Shown piece after piece: positions 45,691 through 54,763 of a stretch of DNA of 63,271 bases. The notes below the pieces were generated by a model. That model made no database searches, was not told where the DNA came from, and saw only the letters and a list, made by a program, of their open reading frames with translations. This DNA is from SAR324 cluster bacterium (GTDB lineage Bacteria > SAR324 > XYD2-FULL-50-16): the NCBI GenBank assembly GCA_028282885.1, contig JANQGX010000082.1:1-63271 (forward strand), in the 5' to 3' direction. The position numbers were made by a program, and so were the translations under genes. Positions within the stretch are counted from its first letter, which is position 1. The number at the start of each line of letters is the position of its first letter.

Positions 45691-47133
45691 ATGAAAAAAA
45701 ACAGCTACCCGACAAATCCGATTCTCGTTATCGACGATGAGAAGAATGCTCTGGAGAGTTTTGAACTGACCATCCGTTCCCTGGGATACAACAACATCAT
45801 GCGTTGTCAGGATAGTCGTGAGGTAGCCTCCATCCTGTCCGCCACAAAGATTGAAATCATCCTGCTGGATCTGATCATGCCGCACATATCGGGGGAGGTG
45901 ATTCTCAAACAAATCAATACCGAGTACCCGGATATCCCGGTACTCATCATCACCGGGGTGGATGAACTGAACAAGGCTGTTGAATGCATGCGCAGAGGCG
46001 CGTTCGACTATCTTCTCAAACCCGTTTCCAGGGAACGATTGGGAAACAGCATTCGCACGGCCTGCAATTTGAATAATCTGCGCCGGGAAAACGAAAATCT
46101 GACGCGGCACTTCTTCAACGACAGGCTGGAAAACCCGGAGGCCTTTGCCGGTATCCTGACAAACAGTCGGCAGATGCATTCGATTTTTCACTATTGCGAA
46201 GCTATCAGCAGCAGCAATCAACCCATACTGATCACCGGAGATACCGGGGTTGGCAAGGAACTGATAGCCAGGGCACTGCACAATCTAAGTGACAGCGAAG
46301 GCAAATTTGTTGCCGTTAATATTTCGGGTCTGGATGACCATATGGTCAACGACACACTTTTTGGACACATCAAGGGAGCTTTTACCGGAGCCGACAGTGT
46401 CCGAAAAGGCCTGATCGAAAAAGCTGCCGGCGGGACCCTGTTCCTTGATGAAATAGGTGATTTGAGCCCCGCTTCCCAGGTAAAACTTTTGCGCCTTTTG
46501 CAGGAGAGGGAATATTACCCTATCGGTTCCGACATGCCAAAACCCACGGACGCCCACATACTGGTGGGAACTCATCGTAACCTGTCCGAGCTGAAGGAGT
46601 CGGGCGATTTTCGTCCGGATCTTTTCTATCGGCTTAAGGCTCACCACGTTCACATACCTCCGTTAAGAGAACGACTCGAAGACATTCCCCTTTTGCTGGA
46701 TCACTTTCTGGAGCAGGCTGCCGAAGACCTGGGAAAAAAGACTCCGAGCTATCCTCCGGAACTGCTGACACTGTTGAACACCTACACCTTTCCCGGAAAC
46801 ATCCGTGAACTCCGAGCCCTGGTTTATGACGCTGTGAGCCAGCACAAGGGGAAAATGATGTCCTGCGCCGTATTCAAAAGAGCCTTAAAAGGTCAACGAA
46901 CCGGGGAATCTCCTGTTTCGAGCGGTCAATCGGACTCCGACAGATCCGGCTGGATATCGGAACTGAAGGATCTACCCAGCATTAAGGAGGCAACAAAACT
47001 GCTGGTAATGGAAGCGATGAGAAGGTCTCAAAACAACCAAAGCATAGCTGCGGAGATTCTTGGAATTTCCCGCCAAGCGTTGAGCAAACGGCTCCAGAGA
47101 ATGAAATCCGGCGGGCAGATTAATGATCATTGA
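45691..47133 (+). CDS. NtrC-type sigma54-dependent response regulator
   Basis: 480 aa from ATG 45691; a TTG at 45649 would add 14 residues that do not belong to the receiver fold. A receiver domain has Asp60 in IILLDLIMP; an AAA+ domain has Walker A GDTGVGKE, the sigma54-contacting GAFTGA loop intact in HIKGAFTGADS, Walker B TLFLDEIGDL and the arginine-finger region FRPDLFYRL. A Fis-type HTH (IAAEILGISRQALSKRLQRM) ends the protein. No kinase is adjacent; the downstream peptide ABC operon is a possible target. Confidence 0.93.
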   Translation: MKKNSYPTNPILVIDDEKNALESFELTIRSLGYNNIMRCQDSREVASILSATKIEIILLDLIMPHISGEVILKQINTEYPDIPVLIITGVDELNKAVECMRRGAFDYLLKPVSRERLGNSIRTACNLNNLRRENENLTRHFFNDRLENPEAFAGILTNSRQMHSIFHYCEAISSSNQPILITGDTGVGKELIARALHNLSDSEGKFVAVNISGLDDHMVNDTLFGHIKGAFTGADSVRKGLIEKAAGGTLFLDEIGDLSPASQVKLLRLLQEREYYPIGSDMPKPTDAHILVGTHRNLSELKESGDFRPDLFYRLKAHHVHIPPLRERLEDIPLLLDHFLEQAAEDLGKKTPSYPPELLTLLNTYTFPGNIRELRALVYDAVSQHKGKMMSCAVFKRALKGQRTGESPVSSGQSDSDRSGWISELKDLPSIKEATKLLVMEAMRRSQNNQSIAAEILGISRQALSKRLQRMKSGGQINDH

Positions 47134-47574
47134 AACAATGAAAAACCCCTGCAACTTTTGTCCTGATAGAAAGTAAAGTTGAATCCTGTGTCAAACCTTA
47201 CCACCAGTAGGTTTAAATAAATTTTCGCTTAAACTTGCTTCAATTTTGGTTGCCACCCTTTCGTCCAATCACACCACTGCTTTTTCAGCTCATCATCCCA
47301 TCAGGGAAGCCCTCTTCGACCATATTATCGTTGAGGCACGATTATTTCAGAAGAGAGTACCGTTTTGCTTATTCAGCGGCAGCAACTCGGCTTAGAGCCG
47401 ACGGGGGTACTACCTTCCAAGCATCGATTAGTACCCTTGCTGCTGCAAGATAAGATTTTTATTTCGCAGTGCTCCGGGTATCTGAACAGGGAAGCGGTCG
47501 CTCAAAGCCGCAGACTCTCATTCATGAGCATTTTCGGTAACAGAGGTTTCTTAAGACAAAACTCAGGAGGTTTT
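47134..47574. other. Long leader of the ABC-transporter operon
   Basis: About 440 bases between the NtrC-type gene and the solute-binding protein. It holds a strong predicted RNA structure at 47376-47446 (separate entry). A sequence resembling a sigma54 promoter, AGGCAC then five bases then TTTCA (47334-47349), lies 27 bases before that structure; it lacks the GC of the -12 element, so it is only suggestive. The frame of the binding protein is open upstream to 47365, but its signal peptide fixes the start at 47575. Confidence 0.4.
47376..47446 (+). ncRNA. Predicted three-way-junction RNA element, class unknown
   Basis: Three helices pair with no overlap. P1 joins 47376-47385 to 47437-47446 (ten pairs, one G-U). 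P2 joins 47387-47392 to 47396-47401 (six pairs, three-base loop). P3 joins 47405-47412 to 47429-47436 (eight pairs, 16-base loop). Junction strands are one, three and zero bases, a compact architecture like that of riboswitches. TTTTT appears at ~47456, ten bases after P1, and the start codon of the binding protein is 128 bases further. It matches no riboswitch consensus I can recall, and the hammerhead core is absent. A protein-binding or transposon-derived inverted repeat is the alternative. Confidence 0.45.
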
Positions 47575-49599
47575 ATGAAAAGGATGTACCGCTGTTTATT
47601 CAGGTTATTTGGCAATCAATTGTTGTTGACTTCCATTGTTTTCCTGGTGCTTACTTCCGTCGCCCTGGCCGGTGGCTACGCTACTGTAGACAATCCAGGC
47701 GGAATTAAGACCCAATTCCCCCAACAGCTCGACTTGAAAGACTATGAGAAGCAGCTTGGGAAAAAACTGAAGCTGAGCGAAAATCCGCTTTTTACCAAGC
47801 GGGTTAAAGCGGGGAAACTGCCAGCGGTTGAGCAAAGAGTGCCGCAAGACGCCCTGGTTGTTATGCCCTACGATGAGATAGGCCGATATGGCGGAAAACT
47901 CAGGGGAGTGGCATTGGCCCTTGAATCCAGCACCTCGGAAGGGATGTCCTGGCGGCAGGTCAGCTTTGTCCGCATCAGCGATGACATGAGAACCATTGTC
48001 CCCAACGTGGCAAAAGCCTGGAAATGGAACAAAGACTACACCGAGATCACCTTCCATCTGCGCAAGGGACACAAATGGTCGGACGGTAAACCGTTCACAT
48101 CGGATGATGTCGTTTTCTATATTAATGACATTATCAAAAACAAAGATCTGCATAAGACCGTTCCCAGCCGATGGCAAATCGGGGGAGAGGCTGTTGATAT
48201 CAAGAAAATCGACGCCCAGACCTTCAAGCTGATGTTTGCCAAGCCTTATCCCGGATTTCTGCATATGCTCGGTGCCAGTGGATCCTACTACTCTCCCTAC
48301 GCAGTCAGGCACTTCCTGAAAAACTATCACATCAAGTACAACCCGAAGGCTAATGAACAAGCCCAGGCAGCCGGCTTCAAAACCTGGCAGGAGTACTTCG
48401 GTGTCTTCTTCAACAAGTGGAAGGATGCTGTTACCGCAACTGCTTACGGTCTGAAAGTGCCAACCCTGGAAAGCCATATCATGGACACCGAACCGAATTC
48501 ACAAAGACGGACCTTCGTGGCAAATCCTTACTATTTCAAGGTTGACACAGCAGGAAACCAGTTGCCCTATATCAATTACCATCATGAAAGATTTCTCGAT
48601 AAGGAGTTATGGCCGATCGAGATTATGAACGGCAATATCGATCAAAAATCCCAGAACATGGGTCTGAATGACTTCCCGGTTCTGAAGGAAAACGAAAAGA
48701 AAGGTGGGTATACCATGCATCTTCCCCCGGGAATGGCCGGACCGGTTGTCATCTTCAACCAGACCCACAGGGATAAAGAACTGCGACGGATTTTCAGCGA
48801 CGTTCGTTTTAGACAGGCCATGTCGCTTGCCATCAATCGGGATGAATTGAATGAGGTCCTCTTTCTTGGAATCGCCAAACCCCAACAGGCCCTTCCTGAA
48901 AACGTTCCATTTGTAACCGATGCGGACAGGAACTACATGATCCAATTTGACCTGAAAAAGGCCAATCAGCTTCTGGACGAGATGGGGCTGAAAAAAGGTA
49001 AAGACGGTTTCAGACTCCGTTCCGACGGAAAAACCATTACTATTCTTTGGGAATACACCCTGCAGTATGCCATGTCACCCGAATTTCCGACCCTGATTGC
49101 AGATTATTGGAAAAAGGTGGGCATCAAGGTTCTCACCAAGGAGATCACCTCTGCCCTGCTCAGGGAAAAATCGGCTGCCAATTTCAACGACATCAATATG
49201 GAATGGTTTGTTCCCTACGAAGTCAGTATGATCAGTAACCCGGTTTATTTTACGCCTCCCTATTCCACCCTGGTTCCCCAGGTGGGCGCTCCATGGCTTG
49301 AATACTGGAAAAGCAACGGTAAAAGTGGTGAAAAGCCACCGGCCTGGGCCCAGCGACTGCGTGATATTGCCGCCGAATGGAAGACCGTGGCACCGGGAAG
49401 CAAGAGATACTTGGAACTGGGTCGTGAAATGGTGAAACTCAATCTGGAAAACCTGGTCATCATCGGCACCCTTGGCAAAGTTCCACTTCCCAATGCGGTT
49501 TCGAACAGGCTTGGGAATGTGCCTGCCTTTACCATTGATAACACTTACTACGGTTACGCCTACCCGTTCCGGGCTGACCAGTGGTATTTTAAAAAATGA
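47575..49599 (+). CDS. ABC transporter solute-binding protein, family 5 (peptide/opine type)
   Basis: 674 aa from ATG 47575, which follows a perfect AGGAGG and begins a signal peptide cleaved near ALA-GG (~33). The SBP_bac_5 domain spans ~90-600, with WKWNKDYTEITFHLRKGHKWSDGKPFTSDDVVF as the family signature region and VRFRQAMSLAINRDELN in lobe II. At 674 aa it is longer than OppA/DppA (~540), like a subgroup of large binding proteins. It delivers ligand to the permeases that follow. A terminator-like hairpin directly after the stop separates it from the permease genes. Confidence 0.93.
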   Translation: MKRMYRCLFRLFGNQLLLTSIVFLVLTSVALAGGYATVDNPGGIKTQFPQQLDLKDYEKQLGKKLKLSENPLFTKRVKAGKLPAVEQRVPQDALVVMPYDEIGRYGGKLRGVALALESSTSEGMSWRQVSFVRISDDMRTIVPNVAKAWKWNKDYTEITFHLRKGHKWSDGKPFTSDDVVFYINDIIKNKDLHKTVPSRWQIGGEAVDIKKIDAQTFKLMFAKPYPGFLHMLGASGSYYSPYAVRHFLKNYHIKYNPKANEQAQAAGFKTWQEYFGVFFNKWKDAVTATAYGLKVPTLESHIMDTEPNSQRRTFVANPYYFKVDTAGNQLPYINYHHERFLDKELWPIEIMNGNIDQKSQNMGLNDFPVLKENEKKGGYTMHLPPGMAGPVVIFNQTHRDKELRRIFSDVRFRQAMSLAINRDELNEVLFLGIAKPQQALPENVPFVTDADRNYMIQFDLKKANQLLDEMGLKKGKDGFRLRSDGKTITILWEYTLQYAMSPEFPTLIADYWKKVGIKVLTKEITSALLREKSAANFNDINMEWFVPYEVSMISNPVYFTPPYSTLVPQVGAPWLEYWKSNGKSGEKPPAWAQRLRDIAAEWKTVAPGSKRYLELGREMVKLNLENLVIIGTLGKVPLPNAVSNRLGNVPAFTIDNTYYGYAYPFRADQWYFKK

Positions 49600-49622
49600 A
49601 ACCCTCCGGACCGGTTTCATTT
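49594..49622 (+). terminator. Hairpin between binding-protein and permease genes
   Basis: AAATGAAACC-like left arm (49594-49603) pairs with GGTTTCATTT-like right arm (49613-49622) over ten bases with a nine-base loop, overlapping the stop codon of the binding-protein gene. A T-rich stretch follows. Partial termination or mRNA stabilisation here would give more binding protein than permease, as in many such operons. Confidence 0.5.
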
Positions 49623-49737
49623 ATTACATAGTTTCATGGTAATCAGCCAGGGATGAGATTGACGAGGTCACGGTACGGCAAATCAAATCCACGGTCATGA
49701 AACGCTATCTTCAGGTTTCAGTAAGGAGGATACAAGT

Positions 49738-50730
49738 ATGTTACACTTATTGCTACGGAGAATAGCGGCGTCGATTGTAACCTTAACCTTGATTTCGGTC
49801 GTGGCCTTTTTTCTCATTGAACTTCCTCCAGGTGATTTTGTCGACTCCTACGTTAGCAAAAAAACCCAGGGAGGCGACATTATCACCCAGGAGGAGATAT
49901 CGGAAATGCGAAGCCGTCTCGGACTGGATCGGCCCGTATATGTTCGCTACTTTAAATGGGTCGGGAATCTGGTCAGGGGGGATTTTGGCTTTTCCTGGGA
50001 GTATCGCAGACCGGTCAGCGATGTTTTGGCTGAACGTCTGCCTCTAACCTTCATACTCGCTTTCACCACACTCATCTTCACCTACATGATCGCCGTACCC
50101 ATGGGGATCTTTTCCGCCGTTCGCCAATACTCCCTGGGAGATCACGCGATTACAATTCTGGGGTATGTGGGCCTGGCCCTCCCTCAATTTGTCTTTGCCC
50201 TGATTCTCATGTATTTGGGACATCTCTGGTTTGGAGCCAGCGTCGGCGGACTGTTCTCTCCGGAATTCGAGGATGCCCCCTGGAGTGTGGCCAAAGGTCT
50301 GGACATGCTGGCGCATATCTGGATACCGGTGATTGTTCTTGGTACAGCCGGCACCGCATTTCAGCTACGGACCATGAGGGCGGTTCTGCTGGACGAACTC
50401 AACAAGATGTATGTCATAGCCGCAAGGGCCAGCGGTCTGTCCGAATTTCGGCTGTTGATGAAATACCCTGTGCGCATGGCCCTGAATCCTATCATTGCCA
50501 CACTGGGCTGGGAACTCTCCCATATCATTTCCGGTGCTCCTATTGTCGGACTTGTTTTGTCCCTTCCCGACACCGGCCCACTTTTTATCAACTCCCTGCT
50601 AAACCAGGACATGTACCTGGCGGGAACCATGATTCTGATTTATTGTGCGCTGGTTGTTATCGGGACTTTTCTCTCCGACATCTTGCTAATGATTATGGAT
50701 CCACGGATCAGGATCGGAGGAGTTAGCTGA
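49738..50730 (+). CDS. ABC transporter permease, OppB/DppB type
   Basis: 330 aa with about six membrane helices. The N-terminal motif (LLRRIAASIVTLTLISVVAFFL), the RLGLDRPVYVRYFKWVGNLVRGDFG segment and the cytoplasmic EAA loop (AARASGLSEFRLLMKYPVRMALNP) are typical of the DppB/OppB family. It pairs with the next permease, one base downstream, to form the channel. A good ribosome-binding site (AAGGAGG) precedes the ATG. Confidence 0.94.
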   Translation: MLHLLLRRIAASIVTLTLISVVAFFLIELPPGDFVDSYVSKKTQGGDIITQEEISEMRSRLGLDRPVYVRYFKWVGNLVRGDFGFSWEYRRPVSDVLAERLPLTFILAFTTLIFTYMIAVPMGIFSAVRQYSLGDHAITILGYVGLALPQFVFALILMYLGHLWFGASVGGLFSPEFEDAPWSVAKGLDMLAHIWIPVIVLGTAGTAFQLRTMRAVLLDELNKMYVIAARASGLSEFRLLMKYPVRMALNPIIATLGWELSHIISGAPIVGLVLSLPDTGPLFINSLLNQDMYLAGTMILIYCALVVIGTFLSDILLMIMDPRIRIGGVS

Positions 50731-50731
50731 T

Positions 50732-51844
50732 ATGATTTTCAAAAAGAAAAAGAACGAAATCAGACGAATGGATCTGGCCAGCTACTGGCAACTTGTCTGG
50801 TGGCGTTTTCGTCGTCATCGTATGGCTTTGATCGGCGGTATTCTCCTTGGCATGTTCCTGCTCATCACCCTTTTCTGCGAGTTCCTGTCTCCCTATGGTC
50901 CGCACTCAAGGAACACCAAATACACCCAGGGCTCGCTGATGGGGATTCATTTCTTTGATGAGGATTTTAATTTTCATCTCAGGCCTTTTGTCTACGCTCG
51001 CGTCAACAAGCGTGATCCCGTGACATTCCGTCTCAAAGCGGAGGTGGATACATCCAGGCAATGGCCGATTCAGTTCTTTGTTGAAGGCGAGCCATACAAG
51101 TTGTGGGGACTATTCGAAGCCAGAATCCGCTTGTTTGGGACGGAAGAGGGTTTCGTGCATCTGTTCGGAACCGATCAACTGGGACGGGATGTTTTTTCCC
51201 GCATACTCTACGCAACCCGCACATCGCTCTCGGTAGGTGCCATCGGGGTGTTCTTCGCTTTTGTCCTGGGTCTGATCATGGGTGGTATTGCCGGATACAT
51301 GGGAGGAACGGTTGACGAGTTTATCATGAGATTGATCGAATTTATTCGTTCGATTCCCACCCTCCCATTATGGCTGGCTCTAGCAGCCGCCCTGCCACGC
51401 GAATGGTCGGCACTTAAGGTTTATATCGCAGTCACTGTCATCCTGGCCTGTATCGGCTGGACCAACCTGGCACGAAGGGTGCGCAGTCGATTGCTGTCCC
51501 TGCGAACCGAGGAATTCATTCTGGCGGCCCGATTATCGGGATGTAGTGGATCCCGAATCATATCACGTCACATGCTGCCTTCCTTTCTCAGCTATCTGAT
51601 AGTGGATCTGACGATCTCCTTTCCCTATATTATTCTGGCAGAAACTTCGCTGAGTTTTCTCGGGTTGGGACTCAGGGAACCCATCATCAGTTGGGGCGTC
51701 CTTCTCTTCTCTGCTCAAAATGTGCGCTCTATTGTTCACATGCCCTGGTTGCTGCTGCCAAGTCTGTTTGTGGTCGCTGCTGTCCTGGCATTCAACTTTC
51801 TGGGAGACGGACTTCGGGACGCCGCGGATCCGTTTGCGAAATAG
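50732..51844 (+). CDS. ABC transporter permease, OppC/DppC type
   Basis: 370 aa, longer than usual (~300) because a ~100-residue hydrophilic segment lies between the first membrane helix (~30-55) and the FGTDQLGRDVFSRILYATR motif (~145). That insertion should be periplasmic and occurs in the subfamily paired with large binding proteins. Five further helices and the EAA loop (AARLSGCSGSRIISRHMLP) follow. It is one base downstream of the first permease gene and 10 bases upstream of the first ATPase gene. Confidence 0.94.
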   Translation: MIFKKKKNEIRRMDLASYWQLVWWRFRRHRMALIGGILLGMFLLITLFCEFLSPYGPHSRNTKYTQGSLMGIHFFDEDFNFHLRPFVYARVNKRDPVTFRLKAEVDTSRQWPIQFFVEGEPYKLWGLFEARIRLFGTEEGFVHLFGTDQLGRDVFSRILYATRTSLSVGAIGVFFAFVLGLIMGGIAGYMGGTVDEFIMRLIEFIRSIPTLPLWLALAAALPREWSALKVYIAVTVILACIGWTNLARRVRSRLLSLRTEEFILAARLSGCSGSRIISRHMLPSFLSYLIVDLTISFPYIILAETSLSFLGLGLREPIISWGVLLFSAQNVRSIVHMPWLLLPSLFVVAAVLAFNFLGDGLRDAADPFAK

Positions 51845-51854
51845 GAGATAACAT

Positions 51855-52883
51855 ATGAATGTGAAACCGATCCTCTCCCTGAAAGAGCTGTCCGTCTCAT
51901 TAAAAATCGATGACAACTATGTATCCGTCACGGAAGATGTCAACCTGGATATTCATCCCGGCAGAGTTATGGCCTTGGTGGGCGAAAGCGGTTGTGGCAA
52001 AAGTGTTACCGCATCAGCCCTGCTCAGGTTGCTGCCCAAGGAGTTGGTTATCGTTAACGGAGAAATCCTGTTTGATGCACAAAACAGCGGAACCCCCATA
52101 GATATTGCCAGTCTGTCTCCCAAGGGCAGAGAGATTCGCAATATCCGTGGAAACGAAATTGCCATGATCTTTCAGGAACCGATGAGTTCGTTTTCTCCGT
52201 TGCACACCATTGGTAACCAGATCGAAGAGGTCATCCGGCTTCATAAAAACAGCTCGACAAACGATGCCCGGTCCATTGTGGTTGGTCTCCTGAAAAAAGT
52301 CGGGATTGGTAATCCTGAAAAAGCCGTTGATCGTTATCCGCACACATTTTCCGGTGGTATGCGGCAACGCGCCATGATAGCCAGGGCGCTTTCCTGCGAT
52401 CCCGCCCTCTTAATTGCCGATGAGCCAACCACAGCGCTTGATGTAACCATTCAGGCGCAGATCCTGAACGTCATGAAAGAGATGCAAAGTGAGTACGGAA
52501 CAGCCATCCTTTTCATCACCCATAATCTTGGTGTCGTCGCACAGATGGCCCACGATGTTGCCATCATGTACATGGGAAGGATTATCGAAAGGGGTTCTGT
52601 CACTGAAATCATGAAGAATCCCCAACATCCTTATACCATAAACCTCTTGAGAGCTGTCCCCAGGCTGGGCGACCTGGAAGCACAAAAGAGACTGGAACCG
52701 ATTAAGGGGTCTGTCCCCTCATTGTTTGAAAGACCGGATGGTTGTGCTTTTTCACCTCGCTGCGAGAAGAGCATGACCGGCCAGTGTGACCGGCAGATTC
52801 CGCCTCAACGTCAGCTCTCCGAAACCCACTTTGTATCCTGTTTCTGGAACAGCCAAAAACCGACAGAGGACTATGTATCATGA
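51855..52883 (+). CDS. ABC transporter ATP-binding protein, OppD/DppD type
   Basis: 342 aa. Walker A GESGCGKS, Q-loop region AMIFQEPMSSFSPLH, signature SGGMRQR, Walker B ALLIADEPT and the switch His in FITHNLGV are intact. The C-terminal oligopeptide-transporter domain (~260-340) contains the conserved Cys set (CAFSPRC, GQC, VSCFW) that holds an Fe-S cluster in related DppD proteins. It overlaps the next ATPase gene by four bases (ATGA), and the two should form a heterodimer. Confidence 0.95.
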   Translation: MNVKPILSLKELSVSLKIDDNYVSVTEDVNLDIHPGRVMALVGESGCGKSVTASALLRLLPKELVIVNGEILFDAQNSGTPIDIASLSPKGREIRNIRGNEIAMIFQEPMSSFSPLHTIGNQIEEVIRLHKNSSTNDARSIVVGLLKKVGIGNPEKAVDRYPHTFSGGMRQRAMIARALSCDPALLIADEPTTALDVTIQAQILNVMKEMQSEYGTAILFITHNLGVVAQMAHDVAIMYMGRIIERGSVTEIMKNPQHPYTINLLRAVPRLGDLEAQKRLEPIKGSVPSLFERPDGCAFSPRCEKSMTGQCDRQIPPQRQLSETHFVSCFWNSQKPTEDYVS

Positions 52884-53893
52884 AAACGGTAATTGAAGTT
52901 AACGATTTAAAAGTCCACTTTCCCCTTGGCAAACGTCGTATGTTCGGAAAACCGAAGTCATGGTTAAGGGCGGTTGACGGGGTCTCATTTAAAATCAGCA
53001 AGGGAGAAACCTTTGGTCTGGTCGGCGAGAGCGGATCCGGAAAAACAACCCTGGGTCGGGCGATAATACGATTGGTCGAGCCTACCGATGGTCAAGTCTC
53101 CGGAGAGTTTGAAGGTGTTCCGGTCAATATCACCGACTTGCCTCAGAATGAACTACGACAACAATGGCGGCACATGCAGATGGTCTTTCAGGATCCCTAC
53201 GCATCCCTAAACCCTCGGATGACCGTTAAAGAGATCATTGGGGAATCATTGTTAGCCAATAAACTGGCCAGTGGCAAAGCGTTGGAAAACAAAGTCAGGT
53301 CAATCGCCGAACTCTGCCGTCTGGATACCCAGCAGTTGAGTCGTTATCCCCATGCCTTCAGTGGCGGTCAGAGGCAGAGAATCGCCATCGCCAGGGCACT
53401 TGTCATGCATCCTGAGTTCATTGTAGCCGATGAGCCTGTCTCTTCGCTCGATGTCTCCATTCAGGCCCAGATTCTGAATCTGTTGAAAGACCTTCAACAA
53501 GAACTGAAGCTGACTTATCTCTTTATCGCACATGACCTGAGTGCCGTTGCTTATGCCTGCGACCGGGTTGCCGTCATGTACCTTGGACGCATTGTTGAGT
53601 TGGCATCGACCGAAAAGATTTACTATACCCCCAAACATCCCTACACAGAGGCGCTGATGTCGGCTATTCCGGATCTGGATCCGGATCAACCGATGCAGCC
53701 TGTTTTTCTGAAAGGAGAACAGCCCAATCCGGCTGATCCCCCTTCAGGTTGTCCTTTCCATCCCCGTTGCAGTTACGCGGATAAGGATATCTGCACCAAT
53801 CGACAACCGGAATTCAAGGAGTTGGCAAAAGACTGGTTTGTCGCCTGTCATTTTGCGCAGGACTTGAATCTAAAAGGATCAAAAGATTATTAA
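52880..53893 (+). CDS. ABC transporter ATP-binding protein, OppF/DppF type
   Basis: 337 aa. Walker A GESGSGKT, Q-loop MVFQDPYASLNPRM, signature SGGQRQR, Walker B FIVADEPVSSLD and the switch His in FIAHDLSA are present. The C-terminal domain again has four Cys (GCPFHPRCSYADKDIC, VACHF). Partner of the upstream ATPase. Last transport gene of the operon, with 17 bases to the metallophosphoesterase gene, so the catabolic genes that follow probably belong to the same transcript. Confidence 0.95.
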   Translation: MKTVIEVNDLKVHFPLGKRRMFGKPKSWLRAVDGVSFKISKGETFGLVGESGSGKTTLGRAIIRLVEPTDGQVSGEFEGVPVNITDLPQNELRQQWRHMQMVFQDPYASLNPRMTVKEIIGESLLANKLASGKALENKVRSIAELCRLDTQQLSRYPHAFSGGQRQRIAIARALVMHPEFIVADEPVSSLDVSIQAQILNLLKDLQQELKLTYLFIAHDLSAVAYACDRVAVMYLGRIVELASTEKIYYTPKHPYTEALMSAIPDLDPDQPMQPVFLKGEQPNPADPPSGCPFHPRCSYADKDICTNRQPEFKELAKDWFVACHFAQDLNLKGSKDY

Positions 53894-53910
53894 ATTCAGG
53901 GAGCAATCAC

Positions 53911-54762
53911 GTGAACATACTTCATATTTCAGATCTGCATTTTGGCCCGCGTCACTGGAAGGGGAACGACGACGCCTTGCTGGAGAAACTCAATTCCTTC
54001 TCGGCGGATCTCGTCATCAATACGGGTGACAGTACAACTGATGGTGTGGAAGACGAATTTCAGGAAGCAGCCCGGTTTTTAAATGCGATCAAATGCAAAC
54101 ATGTCGTTTCCATAATAGGCAATCACGACAAGAGAACGATGAGATCTCATCTCCTGTTCAGGAAATACATTAACGATGCAGAGATCATTCAGCCGCTGAA
54201 TCCGGAGTTGTGCTCCAAAGAAAAGATATTTCTGGACGAAACGATAACCAAGGTTGCCGATCCTTATACTGATGTTAATTTCCTGCAAACCGTGGAGATC
54301 GATGGAACCAGGCTGTTGATGATTGGGGTTGATTCCAACGAATTGTATAACGACAACGGGTATATCGAAGAGCAGGTCCTGGCTGCCATTTCTCTTAAAA
54401 TTGATGAGCTGTCTTACGATGAATGCATGGTCCTGACCCACTATTCGATTTTGGGAATCGATGAGGACCCTCTCAACAACTCCCTCCGTCTGATTGATTT
54501 CATAAACAGGCATAAAATCAAACATGTATTCTGTGGTCACACTCACGAACTGGAGTTGCGAAGATCCACGGATCTTTACCGGGATCATACCTTTACCCAC
54601 TATATGTGTGGCAGTCTCTCGTCCTGCAATCACCCGAACGATACAAATCTTTTTCTCTATTACGAAAACTGGGGAACCCCGGAAATGAGAATTCACCTGA
54701 TTCGGGTATATGAAAATGGTTCTAATGTCAGGTTTGAAGAAGAGATAATTGTGAGGAATTAA
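53911..54762 (+). CDS. Calcineurin-like metallophosphoesterase
   Basis: 283 aa, cytosolic. The metal-binding blocks occur in order: ISDLHFG, NTGDSTTDG, IGNHD, LTHYS and FCGHTHE. The relatives include cyclic-nucleotide phosphodiesterases (CpdA-like) and UDP-sugar or phospholipid hydrolases. It stands between a peptide-type importer and an M14 deacylase, one base upstream of the latter, so its substrate may be a phosphorylated or nucleotide-linked form of the imported compound. Confidence 0.9.
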   Translation: MNILHISDLHFGPRHWKGNDDALLEKLNSFSADLVINTGDSTTDGVEDEFQEAARFLNAIKCKHVVSIIGNHDKRTMRSHLLFRKYINDAEIIQPLNPELCSKEKIFLDETITKVADPYTDVNFLQTVEIDGTRLLMIGVDSNELYNDNGYIEEQVLAAISLKIDELSYDECMVLTHYSILGIDEDPLNNSLRLIDFINRHKIKHVFCGHTHELELRRSTDLYRDHTFTHYMCGSLSSCNHPNDTNLFLYYENWGTPEMRIHLIRVYENGSNVRFEEEIIVRN

Positions 54763-54763
54763 T

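Noticed and set aside
47376..47446. Hammerhead ribozyme or tRNA-like element as the explanation for the three-way junction
   Set aside because: The hammerhead core CTGATGA and GAAA are absent, and there is no anticodon or T-arm pattern.
47365..47574. Upstream extension of the binding-protein frame by 70 codons
   Set aside because: The signal peptide and AGGAGG site fix the start at 47575; the extension coincides with the predicted structured leader.
49835..49844. TTTGTCGAC inside the OppB-type permease gene as another LytTR site
   Set aside because: A single copy in coding sequence without a partner 21 bases away; one or two such octamers are expected by chance in a window of this size.
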